From Microvirga lotononidis (GTDB lineage Bacteria; Pseudomonadota; Alphaproteobacteria; Rhizobiales; Beijerinckiaceae): DNA of 64,000 nt. The position numbers were made by a program, and so were the translations under genes. The DNA is taken from contig NZ_CP141048.1 in NCBI RefSeq assembly GCF_034627025.1, positions 2,864,001 through 2,928,000 of the forward strand, given 5' to 3'. Below the pieces are notes generated by a model. The model was not told the origin of the DNA. It searched no databases and was given only the letters and a program-made list of their open reading frames with translations. Of the stretch, positions 1-9,420 are shown piece after piece (positions within the stretch are counted from its first letter, which is position 1; each line of letters starts with the position of its first letter).

Positions 1-428
1 ATGCCGACAAGCGTGAGAAGCTCGAGCGTGCGGGTGCGGGCCTGGCGATCGGACAGGCCGCGATGCAGTTTCAGGATCTCGCCGATCTGCCGCTCGATGG
101 GGTGGAGCGGATTGAGCGAGGTCATCGGCTCCTGGAACACCATGGTGATGTCGTCGCCGCGAACCTTTCGCATCTCATCCTCGTAGGCGGCGATCAGGTC
201 CTTGCCCTTGAACAGGATGCGGCCCGATGGGTGATGCGCGGACGGGTAGGGCAGGAGCTTGAGCGCCGACAGGGCGGTGACGGACTTGCCCGATCCGGAT
301 TCGCCAACCAGCGCCACCGTTTCGCCCGGCATGACGTCGAAGGAGACGCGGTCGACCGCCAGCATGTCGCCGCCGCCCTGGCGGAACGCGACGGAGAGGT
401 CTTGGACGGACAGGAGGGGCTCGGTCAT
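1..428 (-). CDS. yejF: Peptide ABC transporter ATP-binding protein (YejF type), N-terminal part only
   Basis: This is the first 142 codons of an ABC ATPase whose 3' part lies beyond the left edge of the window. The Walker A sequence GESGSGKS and the Q-loop MVFQEPMTSLNP are readable, and the latter is typical of the Dpp/Opp/Yej peptide-importer family. It would energise uptake of short peptides through the two permeases encoded just upstream. Its ATG overlaps the stop codon of yejE by four bases (ATGA), indicating translational coupling. YejF proteins normally carry two fused ATPase domains, but only the first can be seen here. The family call is firm; the exact substrate is inferred from the neighbours. 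Confidence 0.9.
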   Translation of the reverse strand, partial: MTEPLLSVQDLSVAFRQGGGDMLAVDRVSFDVMPGETVALVGESGSGKSVTALSALKLLPYPSAHHPSGRILFKGKDLIAAYEDEMRKVRGDDITMVFQEPMTSLNPLHPIERQIGEILKLHRGLSDRQARTRTLELLTLVG

Positions 429-1588
429 CGGAACGTCTTCCGCGGATCGAAGGCGTCGCGCACCGCTTCGCCGACGAAGATGAGGAGGCTGAGCATGATG
501 GCGATCACGAAGAAACCCGCGAGGCCGAGCCATGGCGCCTGAAGGTTGGCCTTGCCCTGTGCCAGAAGCTCGCCGAGCGAGGGCGAGCCGGGCGGCAGGC
601 CGAAGCCGAGGAAGTCCAGGGAGGTGAGCGTCGTGATCGAGCCGTTGATGATGAACGGCATGAAGGTGAGCGTCGCCACCATGGCGTTCGGCAGGAGGTG
701 CTTGAACATGATGGTGCCGTTCGACAGCCCCAAGGCGCGTGCGGCGCGCACGTATTCGAAGTTTCTCGCGCGCAGGAACTCGGCGCGGACCACGCCGACG
801 AGCGACACCCAGGAGAAGAGCAGCAGGATGCCGAGCAGCACGAAGAAGCTCGGCGTGATCACGGCCGAGATGATGATGAGAAGATAGAGCGAGGGGATTG
901 CGGTCCAGATCTCGATGAAGCGCTGGAACAGGAGATCGGTCCAGCCGCCGTAATAGCCCTGCACCGCGCCGGCAAGGATGCCCACGATGGACGAGATGCC
1001 GGCGAGGGTCAGGCCGAACAGCACGGAGATGCGGAAGCCGTAGATGAGGCGCGCCACCACGTCCCGGCCCTGGTCGTCGGTGCCGAGCCAGTTCCACTCG
1101 ATGTCCTTGCAGCCGGTGCCGCCGGTGCGCTCCGCGATGGGGCGGCATTGCTCGTCGGTGAGCATCCATGTGGGCGGCGCCGGCGCCGGGACGGGCAAGT
1201 CGAGATTATGCGTGTTGTAGGAGAAACGCACCGGCGCCCAGAGCAGCCAGCCGTTGTCCTGGATCTCCTTGGCGATGACCGGATCGCGGTAATCGGTCTG
1301 CGCCAGGAAGCCGCCGAACTTCTCTTCCGGATAGTCCACGAAGGCGGGATAGAGCAGCTCGCCCTTGTAGGAGGCGAGGATCGGCTTGTCGTTGGCGATC
1401 AGCTCGGCGAAGAGGCTCAGCACGAACAGGATCATGAAGATCCAGAACGACCAGTAGCCGCGCCTATTGGCCTTGAAGTTCTGCAGCCGTCGCCGATTGA
1501 GCGGCGAGAGCCTGATGAAGCCTTCCTTCGGCAGGGGAGGAGCCACGGGCGAAGACGCCGGAGAGACGAGGGGCACGTTCTCGTTCAT
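425..1588 (-). CDS. yejE: Peptide ABC transporter permease (YejE type)
   Basis: A 387-residue inner-membrane permease. A cytoplasmic N-terminus carries the short motif RLSPLNRRR, followed by a first membrane segment near residues 48-66, a periplasmic stretch, and then the binding-protein-dependent transport domain. That domain has the EAA-loop signature around EYVRAARALGLSNG, which docks on the ATPase. It pairs with the YejB-like permease encoded one base upstream to form the channel of a peptide importer. Gene order (B, E, F) and near-zero spacing match the yejABEF arrangement of enterobacteria and rhizobia. Nothing in the sequence looks damaged. Confidence 0.92.
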   Translation of the reverse strand: MNENVPLVSPASSPVAPPLPKEGFIRLSPLNRRRLQNFKANRRGYWSFWIFMILFVLSLFAELIANDKPILASYKGELLYPAFVDYPEEKFGGFLAQTDYRDPVIAKEIQDNGWLLWAPVRFSYNTHNLDLPVPAPAPPTWMLTDEQCRPIAERTGGTGCKDIEWNWLGTDDQGRDVVARLIYGFRISVLFGLTLAGISSIVGILAGAVQGYYGGWTDLLFQRFIEIWTAIPSLYLLIIISAVITPSFFVLLGILLLFSWVSLVGVVRAEFLRARNFEYVRAARALGLSNGTIMFKHLLPNAMVATLTFMPFIINGSITTLTSLDFLGFGLPPGSPSLGELLAQGKANLQAPWLGLAGFFVIAIMLSLLIFVGEAVRDAFDPRKTFR

Positions 1589-1589
1589 C

Positions 1590-2699
1590 TCACGCCTCCC
1601 TGGTCTCGAAATCGATCCGCGGATCGATCCAGGTATAGGTGAGGTCGGAGACCAGGTTCACCGCGAGACCCACCAGCGAGAAGATGTAGAGATTGGCGAA
1701 GACCACCGGATAGTCGCGGTTCACGATCGACTCGAAGGACAGAAGCCCCAGGCCGTCGAGGGAGAAGATGGTCTCGATGAGAAGCGCCCCGGCGAAGAAG
1801 GCGCCGATGAAGGCTCCGGGAAAACCCGCGATGACGATGAGCATGGCATTGCGGAACACGTGGCCGTAGAGGACCTGCCGCTCGGACAATCCCTTCATGC
1901 GCGCCGTGAGCACGTATTGCTTGCGGATCTCGTCGAGGAAGGAGTTCTTCGTCAGCAGGGTCGAGGTGGCGAAGGCGCCGAGCGCCATGGCGGTGATCGG
2001 CAACACCAGATGCCAGAAGTAATCGACGATCTGCCAGTACCACGGCATCTGCGACCAGCTTTCGGATGTGAGGCCGCGCAACGGGAAGATCTGCCAGAAC
2101 GAACCGCCGGCGAAGAGCACGATCAGCAGGATCGCGAAGAGAAAGCCCGGAATGGCATAGCCGATGATCACGACCGCGGAGGTCCAGATGTCGAAGGAGG
2201 AGCCGTCCTGCACGGCCTTCTTGATGCCGAGCGGGATCGAGATCGCATAGGACAGGAGCGTCATCCAGAGCCCGAGGCTGATGGAGACGGGCAGCTTCTC
2301 CTTGATCAGCTCCAGGACCGAGATGTCACGAAAGTAGCTCTTGCCGAAGTCGAAGCGGGCATAATCCCACAGCATTTTCAGGAAGCGTTCGTAGGCCGGC
2401 TTGTCGAAGCCGAACTGCGCCTCGAGTTGCTTGATGAATTGCGGATCGAGCCCCTGCGCGCCGCGGTAGCGGGATGTGTCGCCGCCGCCGGCGCCCGCGC
2501 CGCCGGGACTCTGAACCCCGAAATCGCCGCCGCCGCCGGAAATGCGGGAGGAAGCGCTGGAATCCTGCCCCTGCAGCTGCGCGATGATGCGCTCGACGGG
2601 GCCGCCGGGGGCGAACTGCACCAGTGCGAAGGAGATGAGCATGATCCCGAGGATCGTGGGGATCATGAGGAGAATGCGGCGTGCGATATAGGCGAGCAT
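1590..2699 (-). CDS. yejB: Peptide ABC transporter permease (YejB type)
   Basis: A 369-residue permease. It opens with the classic YejB/DppB hydrophobic N-terminus (YIARRILLMIPTILGIMLIS), followed by a serine- and glycine-rich insertion at about residues 48-75 that is characteristic of YejB rather than DppB. At least five further membrane segments and the EAA loop follow. I chose the ATG at 2699 over a TTG one codon earlier, because the ATG overlaps the stop of the upstream DUF4260 gene as TGATG. It forms a heterodimer with YejE. Confidence 0.92.
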   Translation of the reverse strand: MLAYIARRILLMIPTILGIMLISFALVQFAPGGPVERIIAQLQGQDSSASSRISGGGGDFGVQSPGGAGAGGGDTSRYRGAQGLDPQFIKQLEAQFGFDKPAYERFLKMLWDYARFDFGKSYFRDISVLELIKEKLPVSISLGLWMTLLSYAISIPLGIKKAVQDGSSFDIWTSAVVIIGYAIPGFLFAILLIVLFAGGSFWQIFPLRGLTSESWSQMPWYWQIVDYFWHLVLPITAMALGAFATSTLLTKNSFLDEIRKQYVLTARMKGLSERQVLYGHVFRNAMLIVIAGFPGAFIGAFFAGALLIETIFSLDGLGLLSFESIVNRDYPVVFANLYIFSLVGLAVNLVSDLTYTWIDPRIDFETREA

Positions 2700-3067
2700 C
2701 AAGCGCCTGCGGATTTGGGGCCGATGCGGCCAAGGTGAGTGTCGTTGAATCCGGACGAGTATTTCAAGCCGTAGCCCAGCATGCGGTCGAATCCGATATG
2801 CGCCGCCCAGATGACCGCGACACCGAGACAGAGAGAGCTGTCCGACAGCCAGCCCGATCCCGCCAGGATGGCGGGCCCGAGAGTGGTATGGAGAGCGTTG
2901 TAGAAAACGGCTCCGGTTCTAGGGCCCGCTGTATAGGCCGCGAAGCTCAGGTCGGGTGTGAAGAAGAGGACGGCGTAGAGCCACCAGGATATGCCCATAT
3001 GGGCAAAGGCGGCCGTGGCCAGGACGAAGAGGGCCAGCCCCTCGAGCCGCAGGATCAGGCGGGGCAT
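2699..3067 (-). CDS. DUF4260 family small membrane protein
   Basis: A 122-residue protein that is largely hydrophobic, with about four membrane-spanning stretches, an early SWWLYAVLFFTPDLS segment and a conserved-looking AHIGFDRMLGYGLKY near the C-terminus. These features match the DUF4260 family, whose function is unknown. The ATG at 3067 is preceded by GGGAGG six to seven bases upstream, so it is preferred to an in-frame start 12 codons earlier. It sits inside the peptide-importer operon, 39 bases after the binding-protein gene and overlapping yejB. That placement is odd for a housekeeping transporter locus, and whether it is functionally linked is unknown. Confidence 0.8.
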   Translation of the reverse strand: MPRLILRLEGLALFVLATAAFAHMGISWWLYAVLFFTPDLSFAAYTAGPRTGAVFYNALHTTLGPAILAGSGWLSDSSLCLGVAVIWAAHIGFDRMLGYGLKYSSGFNDTHLGRIGPKSAGA

Positions 3068-3106
3068 GTCCGCCTCCCTGTGTGTCGTCAGCGTCGTGTC
3101 CAAGCC

Positions 3107-4969
3107 TTATCCTCTTCCGATCCGCTTCGCCTTCTCGGCATCGTACCACCAGGTTCCCGGTGCGCCCGAGGAGAGACGCGGCTTGGTCTCGGGGCGCGAG
3201 AACTGGTCCCAATAGGCAAGCCAGTCGCTGGCCCGGTACCACATGGGGACCCAATAATGGCCCGAACGGAGGACCCGGTCCAGGGCACGGCAGGCCACGT
3301 TGAGTTCCTGGCGGGACGTGGCGTTGCCGATCGTCTCGATGAGGGCATCCACCGCCGGGTTGTCGATCCCGGCGAGGTTCTGCGATCCCGGCCTCTTGCC
3401 CGCGGCCGAGCCGTAGACGATGCGCAGGCTGTCGCCGGGCGTGGACGAACCGACGAGATTGCGGCTCGCCATGTCGAAATCATATTCGTCCATCCGGCGC
3501 TGGTACTGCGCCGCATCGACGATGCGCGAAACGGCGTCGATGCCGAGTCGCTTCAGGTTCGCCTGGAACGGCTGCGTATGCGGCTGAAGCGAGGGTTGGA
3601 AATCGAGGAACTCGATCCTGAAGGGCTGCCCGTTCGGAAGCTTCAGCGTTCCACCCTCGCGCTTGCATCCCGCGTCGCGCAGGAGCTCGTCGGCGCGGCG
3701 CAGAAGACGCCGGTCCTGGCCCGACCCGTCGGAGACCGGCGGCAGGACGGGATCGCCGAAGACGGCGGCGGGCAGCGTGCCGCGAAACGGTTCCAGCAGC
3801 GCCAGCTCTTGCGGCGAGGGCTTGCCGACCGCCTTCATGTCGCTGTTCTCGAAGAACGAGGTCGTGCGCTTGAACAGGCCGAACATGATGTTGGCGTTCG
3901 TCCATTCGAAATCGAAGGCAAGGCCGATGGCTTCGCGGATGCGCGGATCCTTGAAGGCGTCCCGGCGCATGTTGAAGTACCAGCCCTGGATCGTCGAGGG
4001 CGCGTCGTTCGAAATCTCTTCCTTCTTCACCTTGCCCTCGCGCACGGCCGGGAAGTCGTAGCCCGTCGACCAGATGCGGGACGTATATTCTTCGTTGTAG
4101 TTGAGCGTTCCGTTCTTGAAGGCTTCGAAGGCCACGGTACGGTCGCGGAAATATTCGTAGCGGACGTGCTCGAAATTGTTCTGCCCCACATTCACGGGCA
4201 GGTCCTTGGCCCAGTAATCGGGAACGCGATCGAACTCGATGAAGCGCCCGACCTCGAAACGGCCGACCTTGTAGGGCCCGGAGCCGAGCGGCGCCTCCAA
4301 TGTGGACGCCTCGAAATCCTTTCCCTGCCAGTAGCGTTCGGAGAAGATCGGCATGCCGCCCACGATGAGGTGGATGTCGCGGCTTCGCTGCGGCGTGAAC
4401 TGGACGCGCAGGACGTCGTCCGCTTCCGGCTCCGCCGAGGCCATCTGGGTCAGGAGCTGGTTGTAGACCGGATGCCCCTTGGTCTTGAGGATGTCGAGCG
4501 AGAAGGCCACGTCCTTCGCGGTCAGCTTCGAGCCGTCGTGGAAGCGTGCTTCAGGACGCAGAATGAACCGGTAGGTGAGCTTGTCGTCGGAAATGCGCAC
4601 GCTCTTCGCCACGAGCCCGTACAGCGCGTCCGGCTCGTCGCCCGAGCCTGCCATCAGGCTGTCGAAGGTGCTCGTCATTCCGGCCGCGCCGTCGCCGCGC
4701 AGCACGAAAACGTTGAGCGTGTTGAAGGTATCGAAGTTCTGATTGCCCGTGGTTTGCTTGATCTGGATCGCCAGCGTGCCGCCCTTGGGCGCCGACGGGT
4801 TCACGTAATCGAAGTGTCGGAACTCGGGCCCGTACTTCAACTCGCCGAAGCTCGAGAGGCCATGGGTTTCGGTCTCCCCGTCCTGCGCAAAGCCGATGCG
4901 CGGCAGCAAGGAAAGAGCGGCACCTGCCGCTCCGGTCCTGAGAATGGTCCGGCGGCTGATGTCCCTCAT
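3107..4969 (-). CDS. Extracellular solute-binding protein, family 5 (YejA-like), copy 1
   Basis: A 620-residue periplasmic peptide-binding protein of the SBP_bac_5 type. The N-terminus has twin arginines (SRRTILRTG) followed by a hydrophobic stretch and an Ala-Gln cleavage site, which suggests Tat export. Motifs typical of the YejA branch include FDYVNPSAPKGG, the transport-domain signature near residues 100-130 (RFHDGSKLTAKDVAFS) and WYFNMRRDAFKDPRIREA. It delivers peptides to YejBEF. Its ATG overlaps the stop of the second copy (ATGA). It is about 40% similar by eye to that copy, so the pair looks like an old tandem duplication with divergent specificity. Confidence 0.9.
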   Translation of the reverse strand: MRDISRRTILRTGAAGAALSLLPRIGFAQDGETETHGLSSFGELKYGPEFRHFDYVNPSAPKGGTLAIQIKQTTGNQNFDTFNTLNVFVLRGDGAAGMTSTFDSLMAGSGDEPDALYGLVAKSVRISDDKLTYRFILRPEARFHDGSKLTAKDVAFSLDILKTKGHPVYNQLLTQMASAEPEADDVLRVQFTPQRSRDIHLIVGGMPIFSERYWQGKDFEASTLEAPLGSGPYKVGRFEVGRFIEFDRVPDYWAKDLPVNVGQNNFEHVRYEYFRDRTVAFEAFKNGTLNYNEEYTSRIWSTGYDFPAVREGKVKKEEISNDAPSTIQGWYFNMRRDAFKDPRIREAIGLAFDFEWTNANIMFGLFKRTTSFFENSDMKAVGKPSPQELALLEPFRGTLPAAVFGDPVLPPVSDGSGQDRRLLRRADELLRDAGCKREGGTLKLPNGQPFRIEFLDFQPSLQPHTQPFQANLKRLGIDAVSRIVDAAQYQRRMDEYDFDMASRNLVGSSTPGDSLRIVYGSAAGKRPGSQNLAGIDNPAVDALIETIGNATSRQELNVACRALDRVLRSGHYWVPMWYRASDWLAYWDQFSRPETKPRLSSGAPGTWWYDAEKAKRIGRG

Positions 4970-6810
4970 CGCGGTGCTCCCGTCTTGGCGGCCTTGGCTT
5001 CATCGTACCACCAGATGGTCGGGAAGGCGGCTCCGCCATAACGCGGCATGGTCTCGGGATGGGAATAGCGGTTCCATCGCGCGGTGCGCTGCTTCAGCGA
5101 CGTCCATTGCGGAACGACATAGTCGTGGGCGAGCAGGACGCGATCGAGCGCCTTCGTGGCGGCGACGAGATCGTCGCGGTCCGTGGCGAAGATCACCTTG
5201 TCGATCAGCGCGTCGATGCCGGGATCGGCGATGCCGGCGAGGTTGCGCGAGCCCTCCCTGCTTGCTGCCTGCGAACCCCAGAACTCGCGCTGTTCGTTGC
5301 CGGGCGAGAGCGATTGCGGCCAGAGGCCGGTGGCGATGTCGAAGTCGAAGGAGCGGGTGCGGTTGGTATATTGCACGTCGTCGATGGTGCGCACGCTCGC
5401 GGCGATGCCCAGCCGATCCAGGGATGCCTTGTAGGGCAGGAACACGCGCTCCTCGTTGGGGCTGCTGCTGAGCAGCTCCACGCTCAGGACCTCTCCCTTG
5501 GCGTTGACGCGGCGGCCGTTCTTCACCTCCCAGCCCGCTTCCTTGAGCAGGCGGTCCGCCTCGCGCAGGTTGTTGCGGATCGCCTCGGGCGAGTCGTTGA
5601 CCGGGTTTTTGTAGGGCGTCGTGAAGACGCTCGCCGGAACCTTGTCGCGGACGCTCTCCAGGATCTCCAGTTCCTTGCCTTCGGGCAGGCCGGACGAGGC
5701 GAGGTCGAGCCCGTAGAAATAGCTCGATGGCCGTTCGTAGAGGCCATAGAAGATCGTCTTGTTCAGCTCCTCGAAAGGAAAGGCCAGGTTGAACGCCCGG
5801 CGCACGCGCTGATCCTTGAACTTGTCGCGGCGCATGTTGAGCACGAAGGCCTGCATGACGCCCGTGGCGCGGAACGGGAATTCTTCCAGGACGACGCGGC
5901 CTTCCTGCCTGGCCGGGAAATCGTATCCCGTGGCCCAGTTGCGGGCGCTGTTCTCCGTGCGGAAGTCGAGACGGTCGGCCTTGAAGGCTTCGAGCAGCAC
6001 GGTCGCGTCGCGGTAATATTCGTAGCGGATCTCGTCGAAGTTGTTCTGGCCGACATTCACGTTGACCTTTTCGCCCCAGTAATCCTTCACGCGCTCATAG
6101 GTGGCGTTGCGGCCAGCGTCGAAATTCTTGAGGCGATAGGGACCGGAGCCGAGCGGCGGCTCGAGGGTGGTCTGGGTCACGTCGCGCTTGCGCCCGTCCG
6201 GCGCGGTGCCTTCCCACCAATGCTTGGGAAGAACCATCAGCTGGCCCATGATCTGCGGCAGCTCGCGATTGCCCTTCTGATTGAACGTGAACGTGACCTC
6301 GCGCTCGCCCGTCTTCTCGGCCTTCGTGACGTTGGCGTAGTAGAAGGCATAGGTCGGGCTGTTCGCCTTCAGGCTCTCGAAGGAAAAGATCACGTCGTCC
6401 GCCGTCACCGGCTGCCCGTCGTGCCACCTGGCTTCCGGGCGCAGGCGGAAGCTGACCGAGGAGTAGTCCTCCGGATAAGAGAAGGATTCCGCGAGCAGGC
6501 CGTAGGAGGCGTTCGCCTCGTCGAGGGCGGAGGTGGTCAGGGTCTCGTAGATCAGGCCCAGCCCCTGCTCGGGCGATCCCTTCACGCCCGCGACCACGAC
6601 GTTGAAGCTGTCGAATGTGCCGAGCGCGCCCAGACGCACCGTCCCGCCCTTGGGGGCGTTCGGGTTCACGTAGTCGAAATGCGGGAAGCCTTGCGGATAT
6701 TTGGGCTCGTCCAGGAGGGCCGCGCCGTGCCGCCATGGGGCTTCCTGAGCTGCGAGGGGGGTGAAGGCGAGGCAGGCAGCGAGGAAGCTCGGCAGAAGGG
6801 TACGGATCAC
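4966..6810 (-). CDS. Extracellular solute-binding protein, family 5 (YejA-like), copy 2
   Basis: A periplasmic binding protein of 614 residues when started at the GTG at 6810. That start has an AGGAG Shine-Dalgarno seven bases upstream and gives a clean Sec signal peptide ending in PLAAQEA. An in-frame ATG 63 bases upstream would prepend a charged stretch that spoils the signal. The domain layout matches copy 1 (FDYVNPNAPKGG near the start, MRRDKFKDQRVRRAFN in the second lobe). It is the promoter-proximal gene of the peptide-uptake operon. The two copies use different export signals (Sec here, Tat-like in copy 1). Confidence 0.9.
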   Translation of the reverse strand: MIRTLLPSFLAACLAFTPLAAQEAPWRHGAALLDEPKYPQGFPHFDYVNPNAPKGGTVRLGALGTFDSFNVVVAGVKGSPEQGLGLIYETLTTSALDEANASYGLLAESFSYPEDYSSVSFRLRPEARWHDGQPVTADDVIFSFESLKANSPTYAFYYANVTKAEKTGEREVTFTFNQKGNRELPQIMGQLMVLPKHWWEGTAPDGRKRDVTQTTLEPPLGSGPYRLKNFDAGRNATYERVKDYWGEKVNVNVGQNNFDEIRYEYYRDATVLLEAFKADRLDFRTENSARNWATGYDFPARQEGRVVLEEFPFRATGVMQAFVLNMRRDKFKDQRVRRAFNLAFPFEELNKTIFYGLYERPSSYFYGLDLASSGLPEGKELEILESVRDKVPASVFTTPYKNPVNDSPEAIRNNLREADRLLKEAGWEVKNGRRVNAKGEVLSVELLSSSPNEERVFLPYKASLDRLGIAASVRTIDDVQYTNRTRSFDFDIATGLWPQSLSPGNEQREFWGSQAASREGSRNLAGIADPGIDALIDKVIFATDRDDLVAATKALDRVLLAHDYVVPQWTSLKQRTARWNRYSHPETMPRYGGAAFPTIWWYDEAKAAKTGAPR

Positions 6811-6848
6811 AAGGCGTCTCCTGAAAGGGCGAGGCGTCTGTCGTTCAA

Positions 6849-6888
6849 GCATCGGACCCAAAAGTGGGATCACTTTTCCGCACGATGC
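6849..6888. repeat. Palindromic repeat with AAAAGTG/CACTTTT core
   Basis: The outer arms GCATCG and CGATGC (6849-6854, 6883-6888) enclose an inner perfect stem AAAAGTG-GGAT-CACTTTT (6860-6877). It lies just upstream of the first binding-protein gene. Similar cores occur at 28885-28910 and 59800-59830, so this is an interspersed palindromic family. Confidence 0.65.
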
Positions 6889-6960
6889 GCCCGCTTACAT
6901 TTTGGGCGCAAGGGGGCGAGCGCAAGGGATAAACCGTAAATGCCGCAAGTGCCTAAAAGA

Positions 6961-6985
6961 AAAGCCGGGCATCAGGCCCGGCTTT
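6961..6985 (-). terminator. Rho-independent terminator of the cytochrome c gene
   Basis: A perfect 10-bp stem (AAAGCCGGGC / GCCCGGCTTT) with a five-base loop is followed on the minus strand by a T-rich stretch (TTTTCTTTTAGG). It lies 26 bases after the cytochrome stop codon. Confidence 0.85.
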
Positions 6986-7010
6986 CCGAAATGTGATCAA
7001 TGTGAACGAC

Positions 7011-7553
7011 TTACTGGGCGGCCGGCAGCGGAACCGGGTTGTCCGAGAGAGTCCGCAGGTAGACCAGCAGATCGGCCCGGTCCTTGGCTCCGGCAAGGCC
7101 CGCGAAGGCCATGATGGTGCCCGGGGTCGCCTGCTTCGGGTTGTGGACGAAGGCGTCCAGAGCCTCATAGGTCCAGTTGCCGCCATGGGCCTTCATGCCG
7201 GCCGAGTAGTTGAAGCCCTCATGCGAGGCGACGGGGCGTCCGACGACGCCATAAAGATTCGGCCCGACCTTGTTCGCTCCGCCCTTGTCGAGGGTGTGGC
7301 AGGCCGCGCACTTCTTGGACTGGGCCTGACCCTTCGCCGGATCGGCGCTGGCCAGGAGGACCGGAAGCGGCTGTGCCGGCTCGGCCGAGGCGGCAGCGCC
7401 CCCGGCGGCGGCCGCTTCGGGGGCCGGTAGGTCGTATCCGGGGACAGCGGGCTTATGGGGAGCAAACATGCCGCCGGCGATAACGTTGACGCCGACCACG
7501 AAGAGAAGCGTACCGAAAACGGCGCCCGCGATCTTATTGGTCTCGATATTCAT
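7011..7553 (-). CDS. cycM: Membrane-anchored cytochrome c (CycM-like)
   Basis: A 180-residue class I cytochrome c. An uncleaved N-terminal anchor (about residues 9-28) and an Ala/Pro-rich linker lead to a single haem domain with CAACH at residues 82-86. The likely axial methionine is M148 in the segment GTIMAF. This layout fits CycM/cytochrome c552, which carries electrons from the bc1 complex to aa3 oxidase in rhizobia. The gene stands alone with its own terminator. The family call is strong, while the redox partner is inferred from known CycM proteins. Confidence 0.88.
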   Translation of the reverse strand: MNIETNKIAGAVFGTLLFVVGVNVIAGGMFAPHKPAVPGYDLPAPEAAAAGGAAASAEPAQPLPVLLASADPAKGQAQSKKCAACHTLDKGGANKVGPNLYGVVGRPVASHEGFNYSAGMKAHGGNWTYEALDAFVHNPKQATPGTIMAFAGLAGAKDRADLLVYLRTLSDNPVPLPAAQ

Positions 7554-7810
7554 CAGTTAGGCTCTCCTCGCCTTCGTACACCGGCGAAATCAGCGCAGCA
7601 GAACGGATTCGCGGGCGGATGCCCACGGCAGGGCCGTTGCTTAGCCGTAGTGATGGGGTTTTGACAATGGGGTTTCCAGGAGTTTTCGCCGTTCTCGTGG
7701 TCGCAGCACGGGTGTCGAACGCGGTGAGCCGGCCGAAGATCCGGGTCGAGCCCATGACAAACGACCTCCGCCTTGCTAAGGACCGCGCACTTTTCTGAAC
7801 AAGCAGCCCC

Positions 7811-8569
7811 ATGTCCGATCCCATCGTCCTCATTCCCGCCCGCCTTGCCGCGACCCGCCTGCCGAACAAGCCCCTGGCCGAGATCGCCGGCGAACCCATG
7901 ATCGTCCATGTGTGGCGCAGGGCCGTGGAGGCGGGAATCGGGCCCGTGGCCGTGGCCACCGACGCTCCCGAGATCGCCGAGGCGGTGACCAGGGCAGGGG
8001 GGCAGGCGGTCATGACCCGGGCGGACCACGCCTCCGGGTCGGATCGCATCTTCGAGGCTGTGGAAAAGCTCGATCCGGACGGGCGGCATGACGTGATCGT
8101 GAACGTCCAGGGCGACCTGCCGACCATCGATCCGGCGGCGATCGCCGCTTCCATCGTGCCGCTGTCGGACCCGTCGGTCGACATCGCGACCCTGGTGGCC
8201 GCCATCGTCAGGGACGAGGAAAAAACCAATCCCAACGTGGTGAAGATGGTAGGAAGCCCGCTCTCGGCCGGGCATTTCCGCGCCCTCTACTTCACCCGCG
8301 CGACCGCGCCCTACGGCGAAGGCCCGCTCTATCATCACATCGGCCTCTATGCCTATCGCCGCAAGGCGTTGCAGCGTTTCGTCGGTCTCAAGCCGTCCCC
8401 CCTGGAGACGCGCGAGAGGCTCGAGCAGCTGCGGGCGCTGGAGGCCGGCATGCGGATCGACGCCGTCGTGGTCGACGACGTGCCGCTCGGCGTCGATACT
8501 CCCCACGATCTGGACAGGGCGCGCGAGATCCTCGCGGCCAGAACTATTGGGTCCCGGAGGACATCATGA
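7811..8569 (+). CDS. kdsB: 3-deoxy-manno-octulosonate cytidylyltransferase
   Basis: A 252-residue enzyme that activates Kdo with CTP to CMP-Kdo for lipid A core synthesis in the cytoplasm. The N-terminal nucleotide-binding signature [15 protein letters not shown], the DxE-type segment VNVQGDLP near residue 98 and [11 protein letters not shown] near 178 are all present. Its length is normal for the family. The stop overlaps the start of pheA by four bases (ATGA), so the two are probably co-transcribed, as is common in Hyphomicrobiales. Confidence 0.95.
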   Translation: MSDPIVLIPARLAATRLPNKPLAEIAGEPMIVHVWRRAVEAGIGPVAVATDAPEIAEAVTRAGGQAVMTRADHASGSDRIFEAVEKLDPDGRHDVIVNVQGDLPTIDPAAIAASIVPLSDPSVDIATLVAAIVRDEEKTNPNVVKMVGSPLSAGHFRALYFTRATAPYGEGPLYHHIGLYAYRRKALQRFVGLKPSPLETRERLEQLRALEAGMRIDAVVVDDVPLGVDTPHDLDRAREILAARTIGSRRTS

Positions 8570-9420
8570 GCAAGCTTATTTCCTTCCAAGGTGAGCTGGG
8601 CGCCAATTCCCACACGGCGTGCTCGGAGGCGCGTCCCGACTGGGAGCCTCTCCCGTGCCCGACCTTCGAAGACGCCCTGGCGGCCGTGAACGAGGGGATT
8701 GCGGGCCTCGCCATGATCCCCATCGAGAACTCCATCGCCGGGCGCGTGGCCGACATCCACCACATGCTGCCGACCTCGGGCCTGCACATCGTCGGCGAGC
8801 ATTTCCTGCCGATCCACTTCCACCTCATGGCGATCCCGGGCGCGGATCTCGGCTCCGTGAAGGACGTCTACAGCCATGTCCATGCGCTGGGGCAGTGCCG
8901 CAAGATCATCCGCAAGCTCGGGCTGAAAGCCCATGTGGCCGGTGATACGGCAGGCTCGGCCCGGGAAGTGTCGGAGTGGAAGGATCCGACCCGGGCATCG
9001 CTTTCTCCGAGGATGGCGGCCGAGATCTACGGTCTGAACATCCTGGCCGAGAACGTGGAGGACGAAGCCCACAACACCACCCGCTTCGTCGTCCTGTCCA
9101 AGACGCCGTATTGGACGCCGGCCGGGCAGGGGCCGACCGTCACCTCCTTCGTGTTCCGCGTCCGCAACCTGCCGGCCGCGCTCTACAAGGCGCTGGGCGG
9201 GTTCGCGACCAACGGCATCAACATGACGAAGCTCGAGAGCTACATGCTCGAAGGTGAGTTCCTGGCGACGCAGTTCTATGCCGAGGTGGACGGTCACCCG
9301 GAGGACACGAACCTCAAGCGGGCCCTGGAGGAGCTGGAGTTCTTTTCCCGCGAACTGCGCATCCTCGGCGTCTACCCGGCCGACCCGTTCCGCGAGAAGA
9401 TCAAGGACGCCGCCGAGTGA
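8566..9420 (+). CDS. pheA: Prephenate dehydratase
   Basis: A 284-residue stand-alone prephenate dehydratase, converting prephenate to phenylpyruvate in phenylalanine synthesis. An N-terminal PDT domain ([28 protein letters not shown]) is followed by a C-terminal ACT domain around residues 195-275. The ACT domain has the ESYM-type feedback motif (KLESYMLEG), implying inhibition by phenylalanine. No chorismate mutase domain is present, as usual in alphaproteobacteria. It overlaps both neighbours, forming a kdsB-pheA-GNAT run. Confidence 0.95.
   Translation: MSKLISFQGELGANSHTACSEARPDWEPLPCPTFEDALAAVNEGIAGLAMIPIENSIAGRVADIHHMLPTSGLHIVGEHFLPIHFHLMAIPGADLGSVKDVYSHVHALGQCRKIIRKLGLKAHVAGDTAGSAREVSEWKDPTRASLSPRMAAEIYGLNILAENVEDEAHNTTRFVVLSKTPYWTPAGQGPTVTSFVFRVRNLPAALYKALGGFATNGINMTKLESYMLEGEFLATQFYAEVDGHPEDTNLKRALEELEFFSRELRILGVYPADPFREKIKDAAE

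Noticed and set aside
2681..5041. 786-codon plus-strand open frame
   Set aside because: It runs antisense to the first YejA-like gene, yejB's start and the DUF4260 gene, and shows no domain; it is a GC-rich shadow frame.
5059..6939. 626-codon plus-strand open frame
   Set aside because: Antisense to the second binding-protein gene, whose signal peptide and family motifs are clear.
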